From assembly GCA_024305405.1 (NCBI GenBank), contig JAKNDB010000086.1, positions 1,549,001-1,613,000 of the forward strand: 64,000 nucleotides of DNA, written 5' to 3'. Origin of the DNA: Dirofilaria immitis. Its lineage: Eukaryota > Nematoda > Chromadorea > Rhabditida > Onchocercidae. Below, one piece after another: positions 1-13,500 of the stretch. Under the pieces are notes generated by a model that saw only the letters and a list, made by a program, of their open reading frames with translations, made no database searches and was not told the origin of the DNA. The position numbers and the translations under genes were made by a program. The number at the start of each line of letters is the position of its first letter. The stretch's first letter is position 1.

Positions 1-1134
1 TTATTCTTATCACTAAAAATTCACTAATTTTAATAGCTTCGAATCGAGATAGTCTTTTGATAGGATACGAAATATTACGTTTGCATATCTGAAAAAACTT
101 TATTTTTCATCTAATGCTTGAAAACATTTCTATTTCCTCTTGATACAAGCTCCATTTTCTTTAAATTGCAACTACAAATTATTCAGTTGCGATCATTTCC
201 ACTCCTCTCTTTATTCGATTAAAAGAGCATCGGCAACAGTTCAATAACCATTTCGACGATAGTCTTTCTACGCGTTTCAATAAGTAATTCACTTGCTTTT
301 TCGTTCTGCTTGTTTTACTTGTCCTACTGTATAGCACTTGTGATATCTTGACACCACCGTTGTTTATGTTTTTCTTTTTTTTACATTGCCATACCTGCTA
401 TTATTCATAAATTCTTTTCCATCTTATCGGCTTAAATAAACTGAACCTTTCTTTGAACTGATGCCTTACTCATATTCTATTCGTTCCATTAGTTGTAAAT
501 TATTACCAAAACTATCCTGATTGAAAATGTGAACAAACAATTGTTAATGAAGTACATAGAAACAAGCCGAAGATGGTTAGATTAAATTAATCATCTAGTA
601 AGCAATTGTTAAAAGATATATAACTTTAGGATTAATTAGATCGACGAATCAATTAAACATATGATTGTTTTCCTAGCACTCGAGATCCTTTTGCAAGAAA
701 ACTTACAATTCAAATGCAAACTGTGTAATTTCCATGCGCAAGACCGAGATCATCTGAGAAAAATGCTCTCATAAAATTTTTTTCTAATCTGATAAATCAA
801 TAAAAAAGACGAATAGCAAGTAGTAAAACTGGGATATTTTTATCATCTCAAATTTAAAAACAATTACTAAATTATGGATTATTCAACAGTCAATATAAAA
901 CGAATTGTACGAACAAAAATACGAAAAAGTGAATGATAAATGAATGAAACATTTGGAACATATTAGTGAGAAAGTAATGCGAGTAAAACACCTATTGTTT
1001 TTTAAAAATTTACTCAAACTTACAAATTTTGGAAAACATAAAAAGTAACATAATCCTAAAGAGCAGCGAACGGCGTTCTTTTTCTTATCAGTTCTCCGCA
1101 CATTTTAGAAAATCAATTTAACGACTGAATATTA
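1..1134 (+). repeat. Left arm of a 1.13-kb near-perfect inverted repeat
   Basis: The reverse complement of this segment matches 6668-7802. Several stretches compared by eye were identical. The one difference found is an A/T run: five T at about 297-301 against six A at 7501-7506. Position 1 pairs with 7802 and position 1134 with 6668; identity stops at 1135/6667. The arm may extend left beyond the window. No gene is recognised in it: the 72-codon open frame present in both arms (883-1101 and 6701-6919) has no recognisable features. Confidence 0.95.
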
Positions 1135-2698
1135 GTTCCATGCTACTTCGTAAGTTTCTAAGCGCCACTGTTCAATCCGTAATACCACTCGCAAGAAGTG
1201 TGAAGAGATGGGTCTTTCCATATCATCTATAAGTGAATGAAGACAGAGGACATATCGATAAAATGGGTTATATCACAATTATATTATTGCGTAACCTACA
1301 ATATTTGGTTTTGTTATATCTTCCGCTATGTCTTACGAGACAGAAACACCGCGGAAGAACTAATTGAATATTTTTGAGAAAATCCGTTTTAGTGAAAGAC
1401 CATTGTGATTTTCTGAATAAAACTCGAATTGATCACAAACAAGATCAAATGAGCCGCTATTTCTACCGCTGCAACATGCATATAGTACGACAGTTCAGCG
1501 GATAAATGGAAATATTCGTTTACTGTGAAAATGCTCCATATTTAATTGCGGCAAAGTCTCATCTCCATTATTTTGAATGTCGATGTGTTTGGATTATTCC
1601 AGTCCATTATTAATGCACAATTTTTTTCGAGAAACACATCTTAGCTTTTTCAAGAATTACATGTCAACGATAGCATCCTAGGAAACTGTATACCTGTACC
1701 CCACAAATACAAGATATTGTTATTGTACACACTGTAAAAAAAAAAGTGAATAAAGAACAGTAATCAAACAGGTCCCTAGAGCAACATTCCGGGAGTTAAA
1801 TGTAACCTGCATATTACCATGTAGCAGATAAATGTTTTCATTTCGCGACAATTAACGTCGACGCTTAACAATGAGGCGTTGCGTCGTTGTCAGTGATTTC
1901 TGCGTTGTGCATGGGTTGAGATGGAAAGGGGAAGGAGGGGTAGAAGGAGACATTTCGTATGGAAATATCTTCTGATACTGTGTATACTCATTTGCAACAC
2001 TGGAATTAAGATATCGATCTTTTTTGGTTTAACTTCGAATTGTAATTATTAAATATATTATTTAGTTTATGATAAAACTTATACTTAGACGTATATAGAT
2101 ATGACTTATACATTTTCATATTGCACTGCTTGCTCGTACTTTATTAATGATGTTATTCTTTATTTGTTCATCAATTTGTATATCATTTACAAACTTGATA
2201 AGATAGAAGTAAATGGAACAGAAAAGAAAGTTATACTGAGAGAGGGAAAAAGAACTGAAATGGATATTTTAGATGAATCATTTTTCGGGAGCATGCAGGG
2301 TCATATCTCTTAGTTAGAAACTAACCTGAAGGAAATATCGATTTTTGAGAGAATACAGAAGAGCAAAATATGGTAAGCAAGCAATCAGTTAAGTAAGTGC
2401 CTATAGTGGGAGTTGGTCAGAAAGACCGCTTATTTTGCTGTTTTGAATTGATTGGCACTATAATCGGTCAATTGGTTATTAGCTGTAAAGATGTGCGCCG
2501 CAGCGGTGGCTTCCATATACGATATCCATCAGTTGGTCGACTTTTACAGATTGGCCTATAAAGCGGGTTGGTTGCTTGTTATTCGGCAGAAGTTTATATT
2601 TCCTCGCTATCAGTTTGATTTTCATTTTTCATTTCGATCAGAGCAGCTTTCCGATCCCTCTGTTTGACTGTCCTTTATCCTCTCTCTATCTCTCGATT
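1135..2698. other. Intergenic stretch upstream of the hnRNPC-like gene
   Basis: No coding exon was recognised. The last 60 bases before the ATG at 2699 are pyrimidine-rich (CCTTTATCC, CTCTCTATCTCTC), which suits a 5' leader or trans-splice acceptor region. A 70-codon open frame at 2101-2313 resembles no known family and has no splice partners. Confidence 0.5.
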
Positions 2699-5600
2699 AT
2701 GTTCTCATCGAGTCGATCGTTGCGAGGTACTCTTCCGCCAGTTACACGTGAGTGAGGATAATTTCAGCTTTTGTTTTTTTTTCTTTACTAGAAGAGAACT
2801 AAATATCTTTTTAGGAAGACTAAATCAGTAGCTATTTGGATGAATCAGTGTGTTTAACATAATTCTTTCTCCTATTTTTTATCTTTTGACGGCTTAAAAT
2901 AAATTATGGGAATATATTAAGAAGATTTCTTGAAAATCAAAATGATTTGAATTTTTCGCAGGTTATGGATTTGGAGAAGCCACGTCAGGAGCTTATCCAC
3001 TGGTCAGCGGTGTGTGAGTATTCATTCATTCTCACCAGTTAGTAAACTTTAAAGTGCAATACTGCTTATTGTTGCTATTGCTACCGAAATATTTTTTTTT
3101 ATTTTGAAGTTCATCAGAATTATTTAACACAAATATATTATTTTCTTACATGTATGATCTCATACTGTTCAAGCGTGTTTTAATCATATTAAAAATGAGA
3201 ATGATTTCTAAAAAGCAGTCAAAATTAGGGATTTAATGGAAATTAAAAGCAGCAAGTTTTTTGATGAACATGAATGCTATGTTTATAATCGATCCTCATT
3301 TTAGCCTTCTCATCGTCGAATTTTCTTCATAGTTTCCTTTATTTTTTTGTTGGTAAGCTTTTTCCGTATTTTTGCTCTGGATCTTCAACTTCATGTTCTT
3401 TTACTTTTTCAGACCTCCGACAGGTGTTTTTGGCGGTAGTCCAACTCTAAAGGCACGAGATGTTAGTTTCGACACTAGTTCAAAGGAGCCCCATCTTGTA
3501 AGGTAATTATCAATTTTCTCATTCATTTTCTTGTTACTGAAAAAAATTCTTCATATTTATTTCAAAAATCATTTGCTTCTGAAAAACGAAGGGAATGAGA
3601 TCCATCCATACAAAACATGCATCCATAATTATTGCCCAGTTCATTACATTACAGCATTAATTTTTGCTAGCCTTATCAGGATTATTGAATATAAACACTG
3701 TATTGTGTATACATCTGAGCTTTTGAGACTTTTCGGCTAAAGTTCCGGATTTTATACCAGTAATCATATGAAAAAGCATGTGATATATGTTGTTGTAATG
3801 AAACGATTTCCTCAATAAAAATACAGTTAAGCCTCAATCTGTGATTTTGCTATGCTTTCACTATGATTGTGAACCAACTTCACCTCGTGTTCTAAAGTGT
3901 TCTAGTTCTTATGTTTTCAACTAATAATAGTTTTTCACCTTTTTCAGTTTCAAATGTATGATGCAATTCAAATTTGCTGTTAATATTCCTAAAAATTTAG
4001 AAATTTGTGTGTTTTGGATCTTATTGGAAATAAGTATAAATCTATTATTTCAACTATTTTGTCATCTGTTCACAAACCTTTGTTCTTTATAGTAGTCGAA
4101 TTCATCTCATAAACTTTAATAAGTGATAACTTCTGTTACTTCAGCTGAAAAATCATAATATTTCAGTCTCTGTATAATAATCGATATCTAAGGGAATTAT
4201 GAAGTTTTAAAGTCTTTGACGAAAAAAACTTTAAGGTTATTAATCATGATAGAGTTTATTTCCTTTATAATTTCATCTCTAAATTCTGCATATTTTCCTT
4301 ATACCACTTAAAAGTCATAGATTATCACGATGCAAGCGACTTTGAATTTTATCTGTTCTCTTTGTTTTTGCATACGGGAAATGAATCATGCAGATTATAT
4401 TAGGGTAAATGGTAGAGTAAAGGTTATAGATTATAGATAACGTTTTATAAAATGACCTGTACTTTTATATAAATTAACCACAGTAAGAATATCTTTTGGT
4501 TATCTTTAAAATATATTTGTTATATTACAGTGAAGTTTATTTTTATCTGTTTACATTAGTCATAGAATAGTCTTCCACGTAAATGTTAAATACGTTACTA
4601 TTCATTAGCACAAGCTTAAAGTTTATATTTGGCATGAATTAATCGAATTTATTTGGTATCTGCGCTCAAATTGTCAATGTTTAGAGCTCGTGTATTTGTT
4701 GGTAACATGAACACAAATGTTATCACTCGAGACGACATCATCCGACTCTTTAGCGCTTATGGGACTCTTTGGGTGTTACGGTTTTTAAGGGATATGCTTT
4801 CATACAGTATGGTACCTCAACGGAAGCAGATCTTGCAGTAAGCGCTCTTAATGGATATAGCTGGAATGGTTCCATACTTGGTAAGCTGAAGAAATCAGAT
4901 TGTTATTTTCATAATCATAAACTTCGCGGCTTATGATCTTCGCTTCATTTTGCTTCTTTTTAGTCTCATTGCAGGTACACTTGGTTACAGGACTTATAAC
5001 TTCGAAAATGTTAATTTGTTAGTCAAACTTTTTTCAGATAGCATTTTTCAGACTTTTTTAAAATTTACCTTGATTTTTATGAGAAAACTTCAGCCAACTT
5101 CTGTAGTCCATCAATTTTTGCCTGGCGATATTTTTCTACTGTTCTGCTTAGGTTACATCACACGGGAAAATTTTTTGTTTTTTATGTTTTTTATAATTTT
5201 TCATAGATGTGAAGCTCGCCATTGCTGGAATGAAATCGCACAATGTTACATCGACCGTTTCAACCTCTAACGGGTATTTTTTGCGAAAATTTTTTTGTCG
5301 ACCAAATAGAGCGGTGTTTGTCCTTACAATATATTTTAGGCTTTTCTTGTTTTTGACTTTTGCAGGCTGTTCTCTTCACTTCATTTAATGTTTTACTATA
5401 AACCGAGAGGGACAGTTTGAAATCTGGATTGTTTTCTATTTAAGGCTTTTTCTGAAATTTTGTGGTTCGGTTAAAGTAAGTCTTTGCTCACAAGTTTTTG
5501 TGCTTGCTTTCAATGAGAAACATGAAGCTTCGGGATTTAGCTGGTAACTTACAGGATCTAGTTTTTTCTGAAGTTATGTTCATTTTTTACAAAAATTCTT

Positions 5601-6447
5601 TGGTTATGCAGTTTATTTCGGATGTTTAATGATGACAATGCAAAATCTTTCTTTTTTGAAGAATTTGAAGGTAAGTTTCTTCTTTCTTCCTTATCTTATT
5701 GGATTAATCACTCACCTATTTTCAGGGTGAAACGTGGCGCTGAAAATTTTTCCGGTAGCAGTGCAAATGCAAAAAAGAACGTCTTGATGACTATGGGAAG
5801 GCAGCAGCACAGAACAATCGAAATCGACAAACTGCAGCAATAGATAGCACAGAAAGTCGGAATTTGTATGAAACTGGTAAATATAATAACATCAGATTTA
5901 CTTCCAAAAGCCTTTGAATATGGCGGTGTTTCATTCTGTAAGTAAAATAATGAGATTGCTGAAAAATAATTTTCTACAAAATTCTTCTGGTTTCTTATTG
6001 ATTTAAATTTTGATGTTATATTAATTGAATTAAAACATTCAATGTTTTAGTTTTATACGATAAATTTATAGGTATGCCTGATACATTGATATGTGGTGGA
6101 TGTCGTTTTGTAACCAGTGATTTTGAAGAATTTAGAGAGCACCGTAAATCTGCTTGTCCCATAAATCCGGTTGATGGTTTGTTTTTTTGTGTGTTTTACG
6201 ACGTTTTAGATTTTTGAAGATTGATAATAGTGAAGTACTCTTTTTATGGGATATCTATTTAAGTTAATAATAGAGCTGATCATGGCTAGAATAATCTAGA
6301 TCAAACTTTTTTTAAGGTGAAGTTGAAAATGAAGAAGTGAAGTGGCAGTGTTCAATGTGTGATGAAGTTTGTACAAGTGGAGGAACACTTATTGAGCATG
6401 CTCTCGACAGACACAATATTCGGTTGCTGAAAAATTGTGCTGAATAA
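2699..6447 (+). CDS. hnRNPC/RALY-like RRM protein with two C-terminal Cys/His motifs
   Basis: Eight-exon gene model: 2699-2747, 2962-3013, 3413-3502, 4685-4880, 5207-5273, 5726-5876, 6072-6176, 6317-6447. All intron phases fit and the protein is about 280 aa. Exons 4-5 encode one RNA recognition motif of the hnRNPC/RALY type, with RNP2-like RVFVGNMNT and RNP1-like KGYAFIQY. These family members bind uridine-rich pre-mRNA in the nucleus. Exon 6 is basic and polar ([18 protein letters not shown]), as expected of the linker. Exon 7 has CGGC...H-X5-C ([19 protein letters not shown]) and exon 8 a C2H2-like CSMC...H-X4-H; both resemble zinc-binding motifs, which human hnRNPC and RALY lack. Two frame breaks interrupt it: T3/G3 at 4768-4773 and A6 at 5771-5776, each needing one more base. 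A poly(A) signal AATAAA overlaps the stop codon. Confidence 0.82.
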
Positions 6448-6667
6448 AACATTCTTTTCTGTATTTGTTGTGAATTTTAATGTTTCATTCAAATTTAAGG
6501 AATTCATCCTGTTTGTTGTTCTGTATTTTCAGACAAGTTTTTGCACAGTTCTATTTCCTTATGTGGAAATAGGTGATTTATATGTATTTCTCCTGTATTT
6601 GCGCTCCTAGTCTCAATATTAGGTAAAAATCCGGTGTTCAGAAAATATGCGTGAGAAACCAGAGAAT

Positions 6668-7802
6668 TAATATTCAGTCGTTAAATTGATTTTCTAAAAT
6701 GTGCGGAGAACTGATAAGAAAAAGAACGCCGTTCGCTGCTCTTTAGGATTATGTTACTTTTTATGTTTTCCAAAATTTGTAAGTTTGAGTAAATTTTTAA
6801 AAAACAATAGGTGTTTTACTCGCATTACTTTCTCACTAATATGTTCCAAATGTTTCATTCATTTATCATTCACTTTTTCGTATTTTTGTTCGTACAATTC
6901 GTTTTATATTGACTGTTGAATAATCCATAATTTAGTAATTGTTTTTAAATTTGAGATGATAAAAATATCCCAGTTTTACTACTTGCTATTCGTCTTTTTT
7001 ATTGATTTATCAGATTAGAAAAAAATTTTATGAGAGCATTTTTCTCAGATGATCTCGGTCTTGCGCATGGAAATTACACAGTTTGCATTTGAATTGTAAG
7101 TTTTCTTGCAAAAGGATCTCGAGTGCTAGGAAAACAATCATATGTTTAATTGATTCGTCGATCTAATTAATCCTAAAGTTATATATCTTTTAACAATTGC
7201 TTACTAGATGATTAATTTAATCTAACCATCTTCGGCTTGTTTCTATGTACTTCATTAACAATTGTTTGTTCACATTTTCAATCAGGATAGTTTTGGTAAT
7301 AATTTACAACTAATGGAACGAATAGAATATGAGTAAGGCATCAGTTCAAAGAAAGGTTCAGTTTATTTAAGCCGATAAGATGGAAAAGAATTTATGAATA
7401 ATAGCAGGTATGGCAATGTAAAAAAAAGAAAAACATAAACAACGGTGGTGTCAAGATATCACAAGTGCTATACAGTAGGACAAGTAAAACAAGCAGAACG
7501 AAAAAAGCAAGTGAATTACTTATTGAAACGCGTAGAAAGACTATCGTCGAAATGGTTATTGAACTGTTGCCGATGCTCTTTTAATCGAATAAAGAGAGGA
7601 GTGGAAATGATCGCAACTGAATAATTTGTAGTTGCAATTTAAAGAAAATGGAGCTTGTATCAAGAGGAAATAGAAATGTTTTCAAGCATTAGATGAAAAA
7701 TAAAGTTTTTTCAGATATGCAAACGTAATATTTCGTATCCTATCAAAAGACTATCTCGATTCGAAGCTATTAAAATTAGTGAATTTTTAGTGATAAGAAT
7801 AA
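6668..7802 (-). repeat. Right arm of the 1.13-kb inverted repeat
   Basis: Mirror copy of 1-1134, beginning about 220 bases after the stop codon of the hnRNPC-like gene and ending about 450 bases before the CDC27 stop codon. Such high identity over 1.1 kb of AT-rich non-coding DNA means a recent duplication, ongoing gene conversion, or one stretch used twice by the assembler. No transposase gene or terminal transposon motif was seen. Confidence 0.95.
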
Positions 7803-8252
7803 GTTGTGATGCAGCAACTTAAAATGTAAGAAGAAAGCGAAGGAAAAGTAACTAAACTCTATGAACAGATGAACAGATTTTGCATTGATAAAATGCCGCG
7901 GGGCTGTTTTGATAATTACAATTCAAAAATTTTGAGATGACACCATCAAGCGAAACTTGTATGTAAACGCGCAAACTTCGATCTACACTCAAAGGTAAAA
8001 TTGAAAACATTTCTATTTCCGATTTGAATAACTGGACTCGATTTTGGAAGTTATAAAACAATAAATTGGATGATTCAATGATTGAAAGCTATAGCTTAAA
8101 TTTAATGGCAGATGAAAAACGACACAGACTAGTCTTGTAAATACCAATGACAAAAAACTCTACCGTTTATAAATCCTGCATAATTCATAAAATATTTCGA
8201 AGTTAACAAAAATTTGAAAAATTCATAAATCTTCTAGATTTGAAACTAATCT

Positions 8253-9090
8253 TTATTCAGATGGCGATGAAGAAGGCTCGTCATCATAGGGAGTATCGGT
8301 GAAATTATTGCGACTTTGTTCTCCGCGGGGATCCATTTCTGCCGCCAAACTAAAGTTTAGCAACGCTAAATGTGTGTCACCAAGTTTCTTGTGTACACGA
8401 CCCAAAAGAAAAAATACCTGAAAATTCTTCTTCATGATTAAAATTGAAATAATTAAAAATTTGAAAGCTCTTGCATTTAAGTTGGACACAAATTAAATCC
8501 AAGCACTTTTCTCGCCAATAGCCTTAATAATAGAAGTGATCACGAATGCCTATGCATATATTCGAGCCTCGTCTTTGTGCCTTAATCAGAGTAGAAATTT
8601 CGAAAAAAATATCTTGTTATTTTACAACTTAATTTGAAAATGTTGACAATATCGTTCTAGCCATGAAGTCATAACCGTATACTGTTTCTGAATACTTATG
8701 ACTTGCTTTTGATAATTTAATATTTATTATTGGGATCAATAGAGAGAATACAAACCAAATCTTACATCAAACTTGACAAATTTCAATCGCATCTAAGCAT
8801 TAACATGCCATGTGCTTGTACGACTAACATGTACCTCGCTTCAAGAATGGTAAAAGAATTAAAAGCAGAAGACTAAAGCAAATACCATGAATAATAATTT
8901 CATTTACATCTGAAAATGAATTCTAAAAAATGAAAACCTGTGCTTCATCGTGAGCGATAAGTTTTAGATCATTTAACTCTTCGAGACATTGACCATAGTC
9001 ATGCATTTCATACAGCAAACGAGCACGATAGAATCTGCAGGCAGCGTTATCTGGTGAAATCTTCAATGCATTCTGCAACAGTTCCATTGC
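8253..9090 (-). CDS. CDC27: CDC27/APC3 (anaphase-promoting complex TPR subunit), last two exons only
   Basis: Two minus-strand exons, 9090-8938 and 8417-8253, joined in phase 0, encode about 105 C-terminal residues ending at TAA (8255-8253). The first begins after acceptor TCTATTGCAG and has TPR-like NAACRFYRARLLYEM; the second reads VFFLLGRVHKKLGDTHLALL, then the MDPRG motif typical of the CDC27 C terminus. CDC27 is a scaffold TPR subunit of the APC/C ubiquitin ligase that drives anaphase (C. elegans mat-1). A full protein is about 800 aa. No upstream TPR exons were found on the minus strand between 9091 and 17045, where they should lie. The locus is therefore a partial duplicate, has a very large intron, or is misjoined. 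Confidence 0.75.
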
Positions 9091-9268
9091 CTGCAATAGA
9101 CTTCAAGCCATGCATATGTAACTAATTACCCACTAAACTTCAGCTTATCACTACTATGCATTAATCATAAAAGTTAAAATATTAACTGCATATTGTATGA
9201 TATATCGCAGTTGTGAGTGTTGTACCGTTTGTTCTCTCAATTTCAATTCTCTTACCATTTCAATCTTT

Positions 9269-9310
9269 CGAAAGAGCAACGAGAAGTAGATACTTCTCGT
9301 TGCTCTTTCG
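9269..9310. repeat. Perfect 20-bp inverted repeat with 2-base loop
   Basis: The left arm CGAAAGAGCAACGAGAAGTA (9269-9288) is followed by GA (9289-9290) and its exact reverse complement (9291-9310). Pairing stops immediately outside. The loop is too short for a normal microRNA precursor; a cruciform or a tiny palindromic element is possible. Confidence 0.95.
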
Positions 9311-10435
9311 CACATTATTGGTATCATCTGAATCTTTCAGCTTATTCAATAAAAACTTTTAAGAACTTTTGCGATTTTGCAACAAACTATAAGTGTAGTT
9401 CTTACCTGATGAAAGGGAAGGGAATTCCTTTTCATTTTCTTTCGCATTGTTAAGTTTATGCATAATCTATCTAATTGCTCTGCAAGGTACTGAATTATAG
9501 ATTTTATCCTTTCCGGATTATTCATGGAGGAATTTGATTCTTTTTTAAGGAGAAATTAAGATTGATTGATATTCTTCTACCAGCAGACAAATCTGGTAAT
9601 TATTTTAGCAACTCGCAGGACATCGTTATATTGCGACCATTTAATGTCTCAAATATTCTGATTCTTTTATGTTTTTCATTTTTGTATGATATATACATGA
9701 GAAGAGTAATTGAGAAGTAAAAATAAGAAGGATTATTCAGCGTTTTAATGTAATAAAATCAGGCAACTTATGAATTGACAATGAAAGATGAACACGTAGA
9801 GACGTGTGTAGTAAGCGTCGGCAGACGTAACATTACATTACGTACTCTTTGTTTTTAACACACAATGCCGAAAGTTCTGCAAGGATATTTTCACTATGAC
9901 ACTATCGAACATAAATTATATATTTTTCTAATACGTAGAGTATACTGACGTGGATTTTTGAAATATACTACGTTGTTCAGATGAGTTAAATCATAAATTT
10001 CGTAATATCGCAATGTATTAGTTGAAAAGGCGCATAATCAATTATGATTCTATGCACTGTTTCAAGCTTTCTCATGGAGCTGGTTTTCTAATCATCCAAA
10101 AGGATCATTTCATTTTAGTGAATCATCATACCACTTCAGATCTCATCAGATGGCTCTCAGATGAACAATTTCAACAAGATTATTTGTTCGTTTAGGATGA
10201 TATCGGGAAAATGTTCAAAATCCGCCGACCGGCATATCGTCCAGGCGCTGCTGGAGGTCGGTCATATTCCCTCGTTCTCATTCATTTCACTCATCCACCA
10301 TGGTCAAGTGCATCTGTCACCCTCTCTACCCCTCCCTTTCCCCTTGCTGATCACACCCTCATAGTACAACACATACATACGGCATTTTATGAGATAACAT
10401 TGTCGGTTTGTTTGTTTGTGTGTTATTGAGCTTCT

Positions 10436-10584
<149 letters not shown>

Positions 10585-13500
10585 TTGTATGTGTACTTGT
10601 ATGCGTTAATCGTTGAAATGGACTACCAATAGTATCTGTAGATGTACATGCATGGAGGAAGTGTAGGCTTCACGCCACATGTCGAGATTATACCGTTTGT
10701 CCTGTAAGTGAAGGCATTTGTTAGCTAGAAGCGAATGAATAGTATACACACGTTGCGAGACATCCACATATGGCACGTGTAAACTTGAAAACATTGCTAG
10801 TAGTGTTTTTTTTACATTTCAATTTTAGGTGCACTATCTTTATGCTTCAATTACTTGAAGTTTGCTTAATTTATTTTGAGAGTGAACTAAAGAAATTAGA
10901 CTGAATCTAGTAGAAGAGAGTGAATTACGAATTGTTGGAAGTTTGCAGATTTTGAAAGCATTACCTTGACGAATCCATTCATCTTTACAGGCAGATAGCA
11001 ATGGAAAGATACAGGTCAAGGTGATAAATGGCATTTTATACCCAATATTTTGCTCACATTCTTTCTTCGAAATTTAATTGATCAATCAATTAACAATAGT
11101 GTAAGGCATACATACCCTTTTTCGAGTGGAATATATTTTATTTATCGATATTTTATTATTTATTAAGCATCATTTGTATAGAGTTCAGTACTTATTAACA
11201 ACAAGCAGAAGGAATATTACTGCCTTTATCTCTGACATCCATTGTGATTTCCGGGAACAGAACTCCTTAATTAGTATAGATAGACTTTATATAAAGTTTG
11301 AATTGGTCCAGTACTTTAGCCTAGCTAATCACTGCTGTTATCAATAGTAGTGGTTTATTGAAGCGCGAGATATCGTGCTTGCTAAGACAAGCATTAATTA
11401 ATTGAGAACTATATAATTCCACTCGCTGCTTTTCTTAGTTACTGTGAACAAATTTTTGGTTTGATGAAATCTGTCTTAAAGTTCGCTATAATCATTTTAA
11501 TTGGTGCTTTTCGACACTTTTCAAGAACTTCCGAATTTTTTTAATGTTAAAGCCAATAGGATAAAAATTTTGGAAAGAAATTCTAACATCAACCTTTTCT
11601 GAAATCACTTTTTAAAAAAATTTTGAACTATTCTTCATAGAAATTATTCCTTCATGTTCCACTGATTTCGTAAGCGTTTCAAGATAATCAGGACCAGTTC
11701 AATAGGTCGGTTGGTTATTTCGATTTCTTTTGCAAACTTTGTAGATGTTATCGTAGAAGTAGAGCAGGAAATGAGGCAAACCTTCATGATAAAATATACT
11801 TTCAATTTCGAACACCACTATCATTCGCATCGGTGGTGATTTCTTTTCTGTCTTTCTAAATGCAGATAATCGTCAGTAAATACCGCTGAACAAGGCCAAA
11901 CTCCCTTTACGAATGCAGTGTCAAGGATTTGCGAAGTGTTCATTTATTTATTGGAGGAATATTATTGTCAGCTGGATTGAAATCTTCTAAAGGATTGCAT
12001 GTTTTTGGATATAAAAGTTCTATTCATTTTAGGATTGATTCTATCATCTGGACACTGTCGATTTCAATTGAATGTGAATACAAACTGCTACTAGAAGGTA
12101 TTGAATGTATTTGTACGCATTACTTCGTACATTCGTCAACTACTGGAAAATATAAATGATTTTTACAAATTTCTGTGGGGACTAAATATGACAAGATTGA
12201 ATTTTCTTAAAGATGAGATATGGTTGGAAAGATGAATATGCTTGTTCGAAAATCTGTAGTGAATCTGTGTATTGTATTTCTAGCCATTTCTCATTTTCCA
12301 TTGTTCGCCAAAAATCTCCAAAAATGAATTCTTGGCCAAGAAATGTGTGCTGTTATGTTCGCTGATAGATGCCGTTCGTTGTGTGATTTATCGTTCGCAA
12401 CTTTAGCACATTACTCTTCAGCAACAATCCACAACTATCGTCCGTCTTTTACTATCCCTCCATTCTGCACCAAATAAATTGATATATCCAGCCAAGGACA
12501 GCCATTCTCTCATCTATATATAATGGTTTCATTCTTTTTAAATATACAGTTTCAGTGATCATGTCATTCATTGAGATGTTACGGTAACTGTGACTAAGAT
12601 TTGTATTTAGAAGCATATTTCCAAAGTATCAAATGCGAATTTAGAATGCATCATCCAAGATTCTAGGGAACTGAATCTCGAAAAAAGATGAAGGATAAAT
12701 CTCATCATTGAATAAAATCTTTATTAATATTCTGTGTTAAAAATAGACATTTGCATCACTGAAAGAATATTAAAAGCAGGAATTGATATAATGAATGCAT
12801 TATTTATAATATCAAAATAAGGTGATCGTATAATTTCCGATATTCTCTTCATACGTCAACGTTTTGCAGGTTATATTCATGTAACGTATATTAACTGTAT
12901 GTGTTATGATGAAATTAGATTTAAAGAGTGTCGAAAATGTGATTTGTATCACTTATGAACTACCATTCCATTGCAAGTAGTATCATTCTTATTGAATATC
13001 ATTATGAACTGTTAAGTTTCTTTATTAATTTAGGTAGTAAAGGATAGATGGTCCACTTAGTCACATTTTCGCAATTTATAAAATGTAAAAGGAAGTACTG
13101 TTATTACTATTATTACTGCTACTACTGCTATTGCAGAAATATTAGTATCGTAATTGTCGAGACTACGGTAAGTAAGCAAAAATAATAGTAGGAAGCGAAT
13201 TGAATTGACCCTGAACTCTTTAGACAATGGAGCATATGGGTGAAAGTCCCCATTTTCTCTTTACCTTGTTACCCCTAAAATTAGGTCATCGGTAGAGGTC
13301 AACATTTCATGAATTTCAGATTTTCGGAAACATGAAACATCGCATCTGGCCGCAGTAATGCGGCAATGACAGAATGCGGACCGCAAATTTCTCGTTCGCC
13401 TTCATCCTACATAAATATTTAGATTTTACTATTGTGAATGTAGAATTTAATTCCATTATATTTTCTGTAGAAGCTAGTGTGGATTCCCTTTCATTACATT

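Noticed and set aside
883..1101. A 72-codon open frame present in both inverted arms
   Set aside because: It is conserved only because the arms are identical; composition is AT-driven with no motif or splice context.
1..7802. Inverted arms as terminal inverted repeats of a DNA transposon
   Set aside because: The interior contains a multi-exon cellular gene, no transposase was found, and target-site duplications cannot be tested because the left arm reaches the window edge.
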